A stretch of DNA of 10,814 bases from Paenibacillus sp. UBA6285 (GCA_002438345.1 DJUJ01000164.1:680-11493), one strand, 5' to 3'; positions 1-7,596 are shown, counted from the first letter of the stretch. The notes: a model not told the origin generated them from the sequence alone. Made by a program: numbers and translations.

Positions 1-1294
1 GTCTAATATGCTCCAGTTCATCCTCTAGTTTAACGAAATCTTGATCATTCTGAAAAATATAACGAAAGTATTTGGAAGTCGATAGCGCCATATTCTGTAT
101 TTCTGTATACATGTGCATTTGGGCCATGCTGTGAATATTTGTAAGGCAATTAAGGAAGAAATGGGGCTTGATTTGCAATTTCATGTAATTAAGCTGGATT
201 TTTTGTTTCTCAATCTCGCGTTCATATAAATCGATCTTAATTTTTTTGATTTTATTTATTAGATCCAAGAATTGCTTATTCGCTTTCTCCAACTCAATGA
301 TTTTACTGCTTTCCATACCAAGCGTTTCGTTGTCATCAGTCCAATAGGCTAGGTTATAGGAAAAGGTCTTGAACGGCTTTAATACCTTTCGCTGAAAATA
401 CATCGTAAGGAAACAAAGATTGCATACAATGATGACGGCTAAGAAAATAATGAGCATCTGGGCAATCATAATTTTTTCAAATGCACCAAATTGGATAATC
501 AGTTCTACATAGCAAGATGCATTGCTAAATTCACCTTTAACAGTCGTTTTGGTCTTCATAAAGTTCGGAAGTGGCGTGTTATTTCGATTTAGGTCCAACA
601 ACTTCCCACTGTTCGATACCGGACTGGATACGTTTTTTCCATCATCACTTATTAAGGATACATATCCATTTTTCCCCAAGTTAATTTGACGAAGTGGAGC
701 AATGAGATTATCTGCTGAAATCATAGAGATCATATAGCTGTTATGATAAGGAACGATATTGATGATGTAATATTGATTGTTTAGAAGGATCGGTTTCCAT
801 TTTGAATAGAACTTTTCGTACACCTTTGTATCCTCAATAAAGGACATGATTTGTTTCTTCAGTTCCTGATAATCTGTGTAAGAAAGGTACATGGATGAAC
901 AATTCAAAAAATATTGTTTGTCCTTCATATAATAAAAGAAACTAAATTCTTGAGCATAATTTTTTTGCAATTCAGTATAACGCTTGTACAGCCTTTCGTT
1001 TGACTTGATAAACTCATGACTGTCTACGGGATACTTGTTCATGGTTTCCAGGTTCTCATCGTTCGCGAGCGTCCATCCCATATAGTTCGTAATGTAAGTG
1101 AAATCGTGATTGATGCGATTGATGTAGATATTGGCTGTATCTTGCAAATATCGTGTAGACTGCTGCTGGACAATGGAAATGGAAGAGATGCTGATGGCAA
1201 AATCCAGAATAAGCACAAGGATTGAAATGGTAAGCATGATCTTGACATAATGTTGGATTGGATAGGATTTGTCTGTGCGGAAGGCCAAAGTCAT
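1..1294 (-). CDS. YesM-type sensor histidine kinase, C-terminus cut by the window edge
   Basis: This is an uninterrupted reading frame of 431 codons that runs off the left edge. It encodes a membrane sensor kinase of the LytS/YesM-like class. An N-terminal transmembrane helix (about residues 17-41) is followed by a roughly 230-residue extracytoplasmic sensor region of the kind that usually forms a dCache fold, then a second helix (about 275-299), a charged linker rich in K/E, and the phosphoacceptor box QIKPHFFLNCL with His378. The DELEHIR segment at the edge is the conserved stretch that precedes the HATPase domain, so the ATP-binding part lies outside the window. ATG at 1294 sits only 3 nt after AAAGGA; a TTG at 1288 would have better spacing (9 nt), so the start is uncertain by two codons. 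It is divergent from the sugar importer, which suggests that it controls that operon through a response regulator off the left side. The ligand is unknown. Confidence 0.88.
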   Translation of the reverse strand, partial: MTLAFRTDKSYPIQHYVKIMLTISILVLILDFAISISSISIVQQQSTRYLQDTANIYINRINHDFTYITNYMGWTLANDENLETMNKYPVDSHEFIKSNERLYKRYTELQKNYAQEFSFFYYMKDKQYFLNCSSMYLSYTDYQELKKQIMSFIEDTKVYEKFYSKWKPILLNNQYYIINIVPYHNSYMISMISADNLIAPLRQINLGKNGYVSLISDDGKNVSSPVSNSGKLLDLNRNNTPLPNFMKTKTTVKGEFSNASCYVELIIQFGAFEKIMIAQMLIIFLAVIIVCNLCFLTMYFQRKVLKPFKTFSYNLAYWTDDNETLGMESSKIIELEKANKQFLDLINKIKKIKIDLYEREIEKQKIQLNYMKLQIKPHFFLNCLTNIHSMAQMHMYTEIQNMALSTSKYFRYIFQNDQDFVKLEDELEHIR

Positions 1295-1359
1295 ACATCC
1301 TTTCACGCTCAATTATTTACTTTGAGTGCTCTATACATGTAACTAAGTGCAAGATTATT

Positions 1360-1373
1360 ATAAAGCGCTTTAT
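1360..1373. promoter_or_regulatory. Perfect 14-bp palindrome, possible operator
   Basis: ATAAAGCGCTTTAT is perfectly self-complementary and shares the AAAGCGCTTT core of an ideal cre site. It lacks the outer TG...CA bases, so it is a poor CcpA match and could instead bind another LacI-family protein. It overlaps a TATAAT-like sequence on the minus strand (1362-1357), a position where a bound protein could block leftward transcription of the sensor kinase. Function is inferred only from symmetry and place. Confidence 0.3.
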
Positions 1374-1511
1374 TCTGAAAAAAAATAGAAATTGATACCG
1401 CTTGGTTGTAAAGTCTGGATAGCACAACAAAATGTCTGATTCGTGTTCTTGTGAATATTCCCGAAATGAAGACGATTCATTATGGGATAGAGAAGCGGAA
1501 TAGAAAAGTCC

Positions 1512-1526
1512 AGATAGCGCTTTCAT
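1512..1526. promoter_or_regulatory. Candidate CcpA cre site upstream of importer operon
   Basis: Read on the minus strand as ATGAAAGCGCTATCT, this matches the Bacillus cre consensus TGWNANCGNTNWCA at 13 of 14 positions; only the last base differs. It lies just upstream of the candidate -35 and about 96 bp before the first permease start, a usual place for catabolite control of a sugar operon. CcpA binding is an inference from the consensus. Confidence 0.55.
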
Positions 1527-1531
1527 CATGT

Positions 1532-1561
1532 ATGATTTACGTTTTAATTGGTCATTATACT
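1532..1561 (+). promoter_or_regulatory. Candidate sigma-A promoter of importer operon
   Basis: A good -10 (TATACT, 1556-1561, five of six consensus bases) lies 18 bp after a weak -35 (ATGATT, 1532-1537). The poor -35 fits a promoter that needs an activator, as expected if an AraC-type response regulator drives the operon. Transcription would start near 1568, giving a leader of about 54 nt. Confidence 0.35.
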
Positions 1562-1621
1562 TGGAAGTGTAAACAGAGTGTTGAAGTTGCAAGCGGTCTT
1601 CAAATATAAAGGAGGAACATC

Positions 1622-2545
1622 ATGAGATCCGGTCAATTATATTTAGAACATAAACTTGGTCAGATTCGACGAGGATGGGGGCTATATTTGTTACTTTTGC
1701 CTGCATTTATCCTTACGCTCCTATTCGCATACAAACCGATGTACGGGGTTATTATTGCATTTAAAGATTACAGTCCAGCATTAGGTATTGACGGTAGTCC
1801 TTGGGTTGGGTTCAAGCATTTTGAGAAGTTTTTTAATTCCTATCAATTTTCATTAACGATTAAGAACACGATTGTTATCAGTCTTTACAGTATAGCTACA
1901 TTCCCAATTCCTATTATGCTTGCACTTATGGTCAATCAGATGAGAACGAGCAGGTTCAAACGATTTTTCCAGACGGTATCCTATCTGCCGCATTTCATTT
2001 CAACTGTCGTTATGGTCGGTTTGATGCTGATTTTGCTATCTCCCAGCTCTGGGATTGTTGGAAACCTATATAATCTCTTAGGTGTAAAGGCTCCTGATTT
2101 GATGGGTTCTGCCAGCTTATTCAGCAGCATCTATGTTTGGTCGGATGTGTGGCAGCACGTTGGATGGGACAGTATCATCTATATCGCTGCGCTCTCTGCG
2201 GTTGATCCGAGCTTGTATGAGGCGGCTACAGTGGATGGAGCAAGCAGGTGGCATCGTATTCGATATATTGATATTCCGATGCTGATCCCTACAGCGATTA
2301 CCTTGTTGATCTTGCGGGTTGGCGGACTGCTTAGTGTTGGATTTGAGAAGGTCTATCTGATGCAGAATGACTTGAATATCACCTCAAGTGAAATTCTTTC
2401 TACGTATGTTTATAAAATGGGGATTATCAGCAGCCAATACAGCTTTTCATCTGCAGTCAACTTGTTTAATACGGACATAAGCTTTATCTTACTGATTATG
2501 GTTAATCAGATTGCGAAAAAATACAGCCAGAACAGCTTGTGGTAG
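1622..2545 (+). CDS. CUT1 sugar ABC transporter permease, LplB/YteP-like
   Basis: This 307-residue inner-membrane permease is one half of the channel of an importer for oligosaccharides or related glycans. The N-terminal LYLLLLPAFILTLLFAYKPM helix followed by YGVIIAFKDY is the hallmark of the LplB/YteP branch. About six hydrophobic segments follow. The cytoplasmic EAA loop that docks the ATPase is at residues 200-220 (EAATVDGASRW...IDIPM, with Gly206 and Pro219). The length is normal for the family. The start is well supported: AAAGGAGG at 1608-1615 stands 6 nt before the ATG. It is the first gene of a plus-strand operon, 17 bp before the second permease. No ATPase gene is present nearby, which is usual for this branch, where a shared MsmX-type ATPase serves several importers. 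The substrate is not readable from the permease. Confidence 0.93.
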   Translation: MRSGQLYLEHKLGQIRRGWGLYLLLLPAFILTLLFAYKPMYGVIIAFKDYSPALGIDGSPWVGFKHFEKFFNSYQFSLTIKNTIVISLYSIATFPIPIMLALMVNQMRTSRFKRFFQTVSYLPHFISTVVMVGLMLILLSPSSGIVGNLYNLLGVKAPDLMGSASLFSSIYVWSDVWQHVGWDSIIYIAALSAVDPSLYEAATVDGASRWHRIRYIDIPMLIPTAITLLILRVGGLLSVGFEKVYLMQNDLNITSSEILSTYVYKMGIISSQYSFSSAVNLFNTDISFILLIMVNQIAKKYSQNSLW

Positions 2546-2562
2546 CGGAAAGGTAGGATGAT

Positions 2563-3486
2563 ATGAGTACAATGAATGTGGCAAATGAAAAACCGAAGAA
2601 TGCTAGAATAAAAAGCAGTATATCCGATAAAATGTTTGAAATACTCATGTACATTTTTGCAGTCATTTTTCTGGTTATCGTATTATATCCAATTTATTTT
2701 ATCATCATTGCCTCATTCAGTGATCCGACTGAAGTTTCAAACGGTAATGTATGGTTTTTTCCTAGCGGGTTCACCCTGGAAGGATATAAAGAATTATTCA
2801 AGCATTCGAATATCTGGACAGGCTACAGAAATACGATTATCTACACGATTGTTGGTACAGCTATTGGCTTGCTTGTCAATATTCCAGCAGCCTATGCGTT
2901 ATCTAGAAAAGACTTGGTGGGCCGAAAGTTTTTATCCCTGTTTTTTATCTTTACGATGTTCTTTAATGGGGGCTTAATTCCAACATTCTTGACCGTTCAA
3001 GATCTTCATCTATATGACACATTCTGGGTTATGGTGCTGCCTTTCTCGGTTGTCGTATTTAATATCATCGTTGCCAGAACCTTTTTCCAAACCAGTATTC
3101 CGAAGGATCTATGGGAAGTGGCGCAGATCGATGGCTGCGGTCATCTTCGGTATTTCGCTCAAGTCGTTCTACCGTTATCGAAAGCTATCATTGCGGTACT
3201 GGCATTATGGATCGCGGTTGGTCAATGGAATTCGTACTTTAACGCTTTGGTATATTTAAGAAATCCAGATTTATATCCGCTGCAATTGATATTGCGTAAT
3301 ATACTGATCACCAATCAGATGCAGTCTGCTATGGGAACTGGTGAAGCAGCACAGATTGCGCTGCGACTAGCCAATATGATGCGCTATTCCGTCATTATTA
3401 TAGCAACAGTTCCGATTATGTGCGTGTATCCATTCGTTCAAAAGTACTTCAACCAGGGGGTGATGATTGGCGCCGTAAAGGGTTGA
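2563..3486 (+). CDS. CUT1 sugar ABC transporter permease, LplC/YtcP-like
   Basis: This is the second 307-residue permease, forming a heterodimer with the upstream one. After a polar cytoplasmic start of about 24 residues come six predicted membrane helices, beginning with YIFAVIFLVIVLYPIYFIII. TMFFNGGLIPTFL (131-143) is a typical segment of this family. The EAA loop is at about 185-205 (EVAQIDGCGHLRYFAQVVLP; Gly191, Pro204), with Val in place of the first Ala. The C-terminus FNQGVMIGAVKG is the characteristic ending of LplC/YtcP proteins. A ribosome site (GGAAAGGTAGGA, 2547-2558) precedes the ATG, and the 17-bp gap to the first permease implies cotranscription and coupled expression. It has no fused domain and no missing key segment. 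Confidence 0.93.
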   Translation: MSTMNVANEKPKNARIKSSISDKMFEILMYIFAVIFLVIVLYPIYFIIIASFSDPTEVSNGNVWFFPSGFTLEGYKELFKHSNIWTGYRNTIIYTIVGTAIGLLVNIPAAYALSRKDLVGRKFLSLFFIFTMFFNGGLIPTFLTVQDLHLYDTFWVMVLPFSVVVFNIIVARTFFQTSIPKDLWEVAQIDGCGHLRYFAQVVLPLSKAIIAVLALWIAVGQWNSYFNALVYLRNPDLYPLQLILRNILITNQMQSAMGTGEAAQIALRLANMMRYSVIIIATVPIMCVYPFVQKYFNQGVMIGAVKG

Positions 3487-3514
3487 TTCCGTAGGATTGA
3501 AGGGGTAAAGTGAA

Positions 3515-3551
3515 CGATTCAGATTAGAAACAGCGATTCAGATTAGAAACA
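3515..3551. repeat. 18-bp tandem direct repeat before the binding-protein gene
   Basis: CGATTCAGATTAGAAACA occurs at 3515-3532 and again, without mismatch, at 3534-3551, separated by one G (period 19). It occupies half of the 85-bp gap between the second permease and the binding-protein start, and ends just upstream of the GGAGGA ribosome site. It looks like a recent local duplication. Whether it affects mRNA processing or translation cannot be told from the sequence. Confidence 0.9.
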
Positions 3552-3558
3552 ATGAAAT

Positions 3559-3564
3559 GGAGGA
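3559..3564 (+). promoter_or_regulatory. Ribosome binding site that decides the start of the binding protein
   Basis: GGAGGA at 3559-3564 lies 7 nt before the ATG at 3572. The in-frame ATG at 3557 overlaps this site and has no site of its own, so 3572 is the better start. Confidence 0.8.
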
Positions 3565-3571
3565 TTTCGAA

Positions 3572-5188
3572 ATGGTTAAACATATGAATCAAAGAGCATT
3601 CAAAATGCTGTTCACGGTTCTTCTAGTGTTCTCGCTGGTAATCAGCGTTGTTGGGTGTGGCAGTAATCAAAGTAAGACGGATAACGCTGCACAAACACCG
3701 TCAAGTGATTTCAATAAAGAGGGTCTGCCCATTGTTAACGAGCCTATAACGCTTAAAGTGTTAACGATGCGCTGGGGAAGCATGGGGGATACTTTTACTC
3801 AGAATCAGTTCCTCAAAGATTTAGAGAAGAATACCAATGTTAAAATCGAGTGGCAGGTTGTTTCTTCCAATGACTGGACGGAGCAAAAATCGATTATGCT
3901 TGCTAGTGGAACGCTGCCCGATATTATTTTGGGAAATCAAACCTTTACTGATTCCGATATTGTGAATAACTTGAGTTATTTTGTTCCGATGGATGATCTC
4001 ATTGATCAATATATGCCAAACCTTAAAAAAGCGATGCAGGAATCACCGGAATTGAAAAAAATCAGTCAATATCCTGACGGCAAAATGTATTCATTGCCTG
4101 CAAGATTGCCATCGCGTCCTGAAAGCAGATTTCAGCCCGTTATTAATAAGGCTTGGCTCGATAAATTGGGTCTGAAAGCTCCAGAAACAATTGATGAGCT
4201 TTACAACGTGTTTAAAGCATTCAAAGAGCAGGATCCGAATGGGAACGGCAAGAAGGATGAGATCCCATTTACAGAATCAAAGATCATAGGCGATCTATTG
4301 GAGCCATTTGGAGTGACAGATGCATATAGCAGTTCTATGTCCATACAGGATGGTAAGCCTGCTTACAACTATGCTTCAGAACGGTATAAAGAGGGTCTGA
4401 AATGGGCTCATAAACTATATTCTGAAGGATTAATTGATCAGGAAATATTCACTCAGGATAGCAGTATGAAAGCAGCGAAGGAGCAGAATGCAGACGCTCC
4501 GATTGTTGGATTCTCCTATCAATGGACCCCAGATTCTGTATTTGGTAAATGGGCTGATCAGTATGAAACGATTGCACCAATCGCAGGTCCAGATGGGAAA
4601 CGGTATCAAGATGGAGATCCGAACGGTCTGAGTTATAATCGCAATGAATTGCTGATAACAACTTCTTGTAAATATCCGGAGATTGCCGCACGCTGGGCTG
4701 ATCAATTCTATACAGATGAGGCAAGTATTCAGAATTTCTGGGGCGCGATCGGCACGGTGATTAGTAAGAATGATGATGGAACTTATACATTGATGGATCC
4801 ACCAGCGGGTACAAGCGCGGATGCTTGGTATTGGGAGCAATCTCTCCGTGATTTCGGACCTAAATATGTGAGCCCTTCCTTTGAAGAGAAAATTGTTCTA
4901 AATCCTAACAAAGGCGATGGCCTGAAGCTGGAAATCAACAAGCTTGGTTCTGAATATGTAACAGAGCCTTACCCAAGAGTTATGTATACAGCAGAAGAAT
5001 TCCAGGAGCTCCCAACTCTGACCACCGATATTGAAAGTTACGCAAAAGCCATGCGTGCTCAGTGGGTGACCAAAGGTGGAATTGACGAAGGCTGGGATGC
5101 TTATATTAAAAAGCTCAATGACATGGGATTAGAAAAGCTAATGAAAATTCGTACGGATGCGTACAATCGTTATATGAGCGTAAAATAG
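3572..5188 (+). CDS. Lipoprotein sugar-binding protein of the importer, LplA/YtcQ-like
   Basis: This 538-residue extracellular solute-binding protein (family 1) captures the substrate and passes it to the two upstream permeases. It starts with Lys/Arg residues, a hydrophobic stretch (FTVLLVFSLVIS) and the lipobox VVGC. Cys29 would be lipidated and cleaved, tethering the protein to the outer face of the membrane; a polar linker of about 25 residues follows. The mature domain begins near ITLKVLTMRW. DPNGNGKKDEIPF at about 221-233 is the Asp/Asn-rich, EF-hand-like loop common in this long LplA-type subfamily and probably binds a cation. Many Trp and Tyr residues fit carbohydrate stacking. The length (about 540) is usual for LplA-like proteins and larger than typical maltose-binding proteins. 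Start 3572 is chosen for its ribosome site; 3557 would add five residues. The ligand is probably an oligosaccharide, judged from the adjacent GH31 gene. Confidence 0.92.
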   Translation: MVKHMNQRAFKMLFTVLLVFSLVISVVGCGSNQSKTDNAAQTPSSDFNKEGLPIVNEPITLKVLTMRWGSMGDTFTQNQFLKDLEKNTNVKIEWQVVSSNDWTEQKSIMLASGTLPDIILGNQTFTDSDIVNNLSYFVPMDDLIDQYMPNLKKAMQESPELKKISQYPDGKMYSLPARLPSRPESRFQPVINKAWLDKLGLKAPETIDELYNVFKAFKEQDPNGNGKKDEIPFTESKIIGDLLEPFGVTDAYSSSMSIQDGKPAYNYASERYKEGLKWAHKLYSEGLIDQEIFTQDSSMKAAKEQNADAPIVGFSYQWTPDSVFGKWADQYETIAPIAGPDGKRYQDGDPNGLSYNRNELLITTSCKYPEIAARWADQFYTDEASIQNFWGAIGTVISKNDDGTYTLMDPPAGTSADAWYWEQSLRDFGPKYVSPSFEEKIVLNPNKGDGLKLEINKLGSEYVTEPYPRVMYTAEEFQELPTLTTDIESYAKAMRAQWVTKGGIDEGWDAYIKKLNDMGLEKLMKIRTDAYNRYMSVK

Positions 5189-5201
5189 CATGTATTTCAT
5201 G

Positions 5202-5242
5202 AACAATGCTGCCCTCACATTGTAGCTGCGGGCAGTATTGTT
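5202..5242 (+). terminator. Long hairpin between binding-protein and GH31 genes
   Basis: AACAATGCTGCCC (5202-5214) pairs with GGGCAGTATTGTT (5230-5242): a 13-bp stem with one G-U pair and a 15-nt loop. The tail has only three T (5241-5243), then CTAGG, so it is a weak intrinsic terminator at best. It starts 14 nt after the binding-protein stop. Such a hairpin may stop part of transcription or protect the upstream mRNA end, giving more binding protein than hydrolase. Confidence 0.65.
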
Positions 5243-5263
5243 TCTAGGATAGGAGTGAACACG

Positions 5264-7507
5264 ATGACTATGCAAGGTACTACATCCTTAAACGAAACGG
5301 TCGACATGAGTCAAGCGTTTAATAAGCTTGAAAACACCTATTTTTTTGCAATGAATATGGCAGAAAATAGCTTAGGTGATACAGGGATTGGTAAATTACG
5401 CTTTGAACGTTTTGCCAAGAAGTCTCGAGTCTCCTTTAATCAAGTTGAATTTGCTTTTGAACCGACTCGGTCATGGGAGTTTCCTGTTGAATATACGGAA
5501 TCCCCTGAGTTGCCGTTTTCTATTTCATTCGTCTCCGAATCGACTGTCCGCATTCGACTCAAGACAAAAAACACTAAATTTAGTAAATCTAATTCGCTTA
5601 TGATTCCTGAAGACATTCCATCTTCTTCTAGTTGGAAGCAAGTTAAGCATGATAATGAAATAGAGTGGGTTAGTAATGCAGGTTCTGTAATCCTACAGTT
5701 AAATCCGTTTCATCTGATCTTCAAGGATGCAAGTGGACGAATTTTAACCCAGACCTATCACATGCAGGATAATCTCTCACTGGTGAACACGAAAATTCCA
5801 TTTTCTTATGTCCGATCAAATGCTGATATGCAGACGACGATTGCAGCCAGCTTCACTTTATCTCCTCAAGAGAAAATATTTGGCTGTGGCGAATCTTTTA
5901 CAGGGCTTAATAAACGTGGTCAAAAAGTCAATTTATGGACAAGGGATGCACTTGGTGCCCAAACACCTAATATGTACAAACCAATCCCGTTCTTTATGAG
6001 CAGCAGAGGATATGGAATGTTTATTCATTCGAGTGCACCAATGACGATGGACTTTGGACAAACCTTTGATGATATGAACAATATTTACTTAGGAGATGAG
6101 GAGCTGGATTTCTTCTTCTTCTTCGGACAGCCTAAACAATTGCTTTATGAATATACAGCTTTGACTGGAAGAAGCCCTGTGCCTCCGCTTTGGTCCTTCG
6201 GCCTATGGATGAGCCGAATTACGTATAAATCAGAGGCAGAAGCGCGAGAAGTCGCAAATAAGCTGCGGGAATATCAAATTCCTTGTGATGTCATTCACCT
6301 GGATACAGGCTGGTTTGAAGAGGATTGGCGCTGTGATTATGAATTTTCTCATACCCGATTTGATAATGCGCAGCAAATGATTGATGACCTGCGCAAGCAA
6401 GGATTTCGAATCAGTCTATGGCAAATTCCGTATTTCACTCCAAATAACCGCTATTTCCAGGAGCTGATTGATAAAGGGCTTGTCGTAACTGATCCTGATG
6501 GAAATCTGCCTACAGCGGATGCGATTCTGGACTTCAGCAACCCGGAAACCGTAGCCTGGTATCAGGAGAAAATTGCTAAGCTGCTTGAAATGGGCGTTGC
6601 CGCCATTAAAGCTGACTTTGGTGAAGGTGCGCCTATCTTCGGTCGATTCCATTCCGGTCAAAGCGGCCGATTGGAGCATAATTTATACCCGCTCCGCTAC
6701 AACAAAGCTTTAGCCGATGTAACCGAGCACGTCAACGGCGAACATATCATTTGGGCTCGCAGTGCTTGGGCAGGTAGCCAGCGCTACCCGATCCATTGGG
6801 GCGGCGATACGGAGAACACAGATTCAGCGATGCTCGCTTGCTTAAGAGCGGCTCTGTCAATCGGTCTGAGCGGCTTCACATACTGGAGTCATGATATCGG
6901 TGGCTTTGTGAAGGAAAGCCCCGAGGCGCTTTACCGCCGCTGGATGCCCTTTGGTATGCTGACATCCCACAGTCGTTGTCACGGTGCCCCTCCGAAGGAG
7001 CCGTGGGCTTACAGTGACTCCTTCATGGATGACTTCCGCGCCGCTGCGGAAATGAAGTATAAGCTTATGCCTTACATTTATTCGCAAGCGTATTTAAGCT
7101 CGCAAGCAGGCCATCCGCTGCTCAGAGCGATGTTCTTGGAATTTCCGGATGATCCGACCTGCTGGATGATCGAAGATCAATACTTCTTTGGCTCCGATAT
7201 TCTCGTCGCACCACTGTTTGAAGAAACGGATAATCGCATCGTATATTTGCCAGAAGGACAATGGGTGGATTATCAGACTGGAGCCGTATATAAGGGGCAG
7301 CAATGGATAACGATCGAGGCCGGCCAAATTCCAATCATTATGCTCGTTCGTGCCGGAGCTTCAATCCCTCATGTAGAGCTGGCACTCACGACGGATCACA
7401 TCGATTGGGACCAAGTTAGTATGATCGCTTATACGGCAGACGGAAATACAGAGGGCAAAGGCAAGTTCTATCACCCTCTTCGTGAAGAATGGGTTGAAGT
7501 GAATTAA
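5264..7507 (+). CDS. GH31 family alpha-glycosidase, probable alpha-xylosidase or alpha-glucosidase, YicI-like
   Basis: This 747-residue enzyme has no signal peptide, so it should act in the cytoplasm on imported oligosaccharides, removing non-reducing alpha-linked residues with retention. Numbering is from ATG 5264. An N-terminal beta-sandwich (about 1-270) leads to a TIM barrel beginning at PPLWSFGLWMSR (about 307). The catalytic nucleophile is Asp451 in IKADFGE and the acid/base is Asp515 in HWGGD, both placed as in E. coli YicI. ARSAWAGSQ and YWSHDIGGF are further GH31 signatures, and a C-terminal beta region follows. Where YicI has HFDCFW, this protein has HLDTGW (Thr348-Gly349), so YicI specificity should not be assumed. 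The start rests on AGGAG (5251-5255) 8 nt before the ATG; a GTG at 5255 would add three residues but overlaps that site. The first part is about 35-37% G+C and the central part about 57% in sampled 60-bp blocks. It is the last gene of the importer operon. Confidence 0.9.
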   Translation: MTMQGTTSLNETVDMSQAFNKLENTYFFAMNMAENSLGDTGIGKLRFERFAKKSRVSFNQVEFAFEPTRSWEFPVEYTESPELPFSISFVSESTVRIRLKTKNTKFSKSNSLMIPEDIPSSSSWKQVKHDNEIEWVSNAGSVILQLNPFHLIFKDASGRILTQTYHMQDNLSLVNTKIPFSYVRSNADMQTTIAASFTLSPQEKIFGCGESFTGLNKRGQKVNLWTRDALGAQTPNMYKPIPFFMSSRGYGMFIHSSAPMTMDFGQTFDDMNNIYLGDEELDFFFFFGQPKQLLYEYTALTGRSPVPPLWSFGLWMSRITYKSEAEAREVANKLREYQIPCDVIHLDTGWFEEDWRCDYEFSHTRFDNAQQMIDDLRKQGFRISLWQIPYFTPNNRYFQELIDKGLVVTDPDGNLPTADAILDFSNPETVAWYQEKIAKLLEMGVAAIKADFGEGAPIFGRFHSGQSGRLEHNLYPLRYNKALADVTEHVNGEHIIWARSAWAGSQRYPIHWGGDTENTDSAMLACLRAALSIGLSGFTYWSHDIGGFVKESPEALYRRWMPFGMLTSHSRCHGAPPKEPWAYSDSFMDDFRAAAEMKYKLMPYIYSQAYLSSQAGHPLLRAMFLEFPDDPTCWMIEDQYFFGSDILVAPLFEETDNRIVYLPEGQWVDYQTGAVYKGQQWITIEAGQIPIIMLVRAGASIPHVELALTTDHIDWDQVSMIAYTADGNTEGKGKFYHPLREEWVEVN

Positions 7508-7553
7508 ATTTTTGTGGAACTAATCCAATCAAGATTACCTAGTCTAGAAACAC

Positions 7554-7596
7554 TAAAGAAGTAGGGCATGCATGATCCCCTACTTCTTTATTTGTT
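7554..7596 (+). terminator. Intrinsic terminator of the importer-GH31 operon
   Basis: TAAAGAAGTAGGG (7554-7566) and CCCTACTTCTTTA (7578-7590) form a perfect 13-bp stem with an 11-nt loop, followed by TTTGTT. It begins 46 bp after the GH31 stop and closes the plus-strand operon. Confidence 0.88.

Larger units (their letters stand above)
1295..1621. promoter_or_regulatory. Divergent intergenic control region between sensor kinase and importer operon
   Basis: This 327-bp AT-rich stretch holds no convincing gene. It must carry the promoters for the leftward kinase and the rightward transporter operon. Inside it I see a cre-like site (1512-1526), a perfect 14-bp palindrome (1360-1373), an imperfect direct repeat AAGTC(TG/CA)GATAGC at 1411-1423 and 1506-1518 (offset 95 bp), a candidate sigma-A promoter (1532-1561) and a strong ribosome site AAAGGAGG at 1608-1615. 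Possible leftward -10 bases TATAAT lie at 1362-1357 but have no good -35. Confidence 0.6.

Noticed and set aside
1317..1592. 91-codon leftward frame in the divergent intergenic region
   Set aside because: It has no ribosome site and no recognisable domain, and it covers the control elements of both flanking operons.
3557..3571. Upstream ATG adding five residues to the binding protein
   Set aside because: It overlaps the GGAGGA ribosome site that serves the ATG at 3572, and signal-peptide architecture is better from 3572.
3552..3587. Short frame MKWRISKWLNI overlapping the binding-protein start
   Set aside because: It is eleven codons with no ribosome site, lying across a better-supported start; a leader peptide cannot be argued.
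4430..4840. 136-codon frame antisense to the binding-protein gene
   Set aside because: It lies wholly inside a well-supported gene, is rich in Ile and Cys as expected of a shadow frame, and has no ribosome site.
5255..5263. GTG start for the GH31 gene
   Set aside because: The GTG overlaps the AGGAG sequence that is ideally placed for the ATG at 5264.
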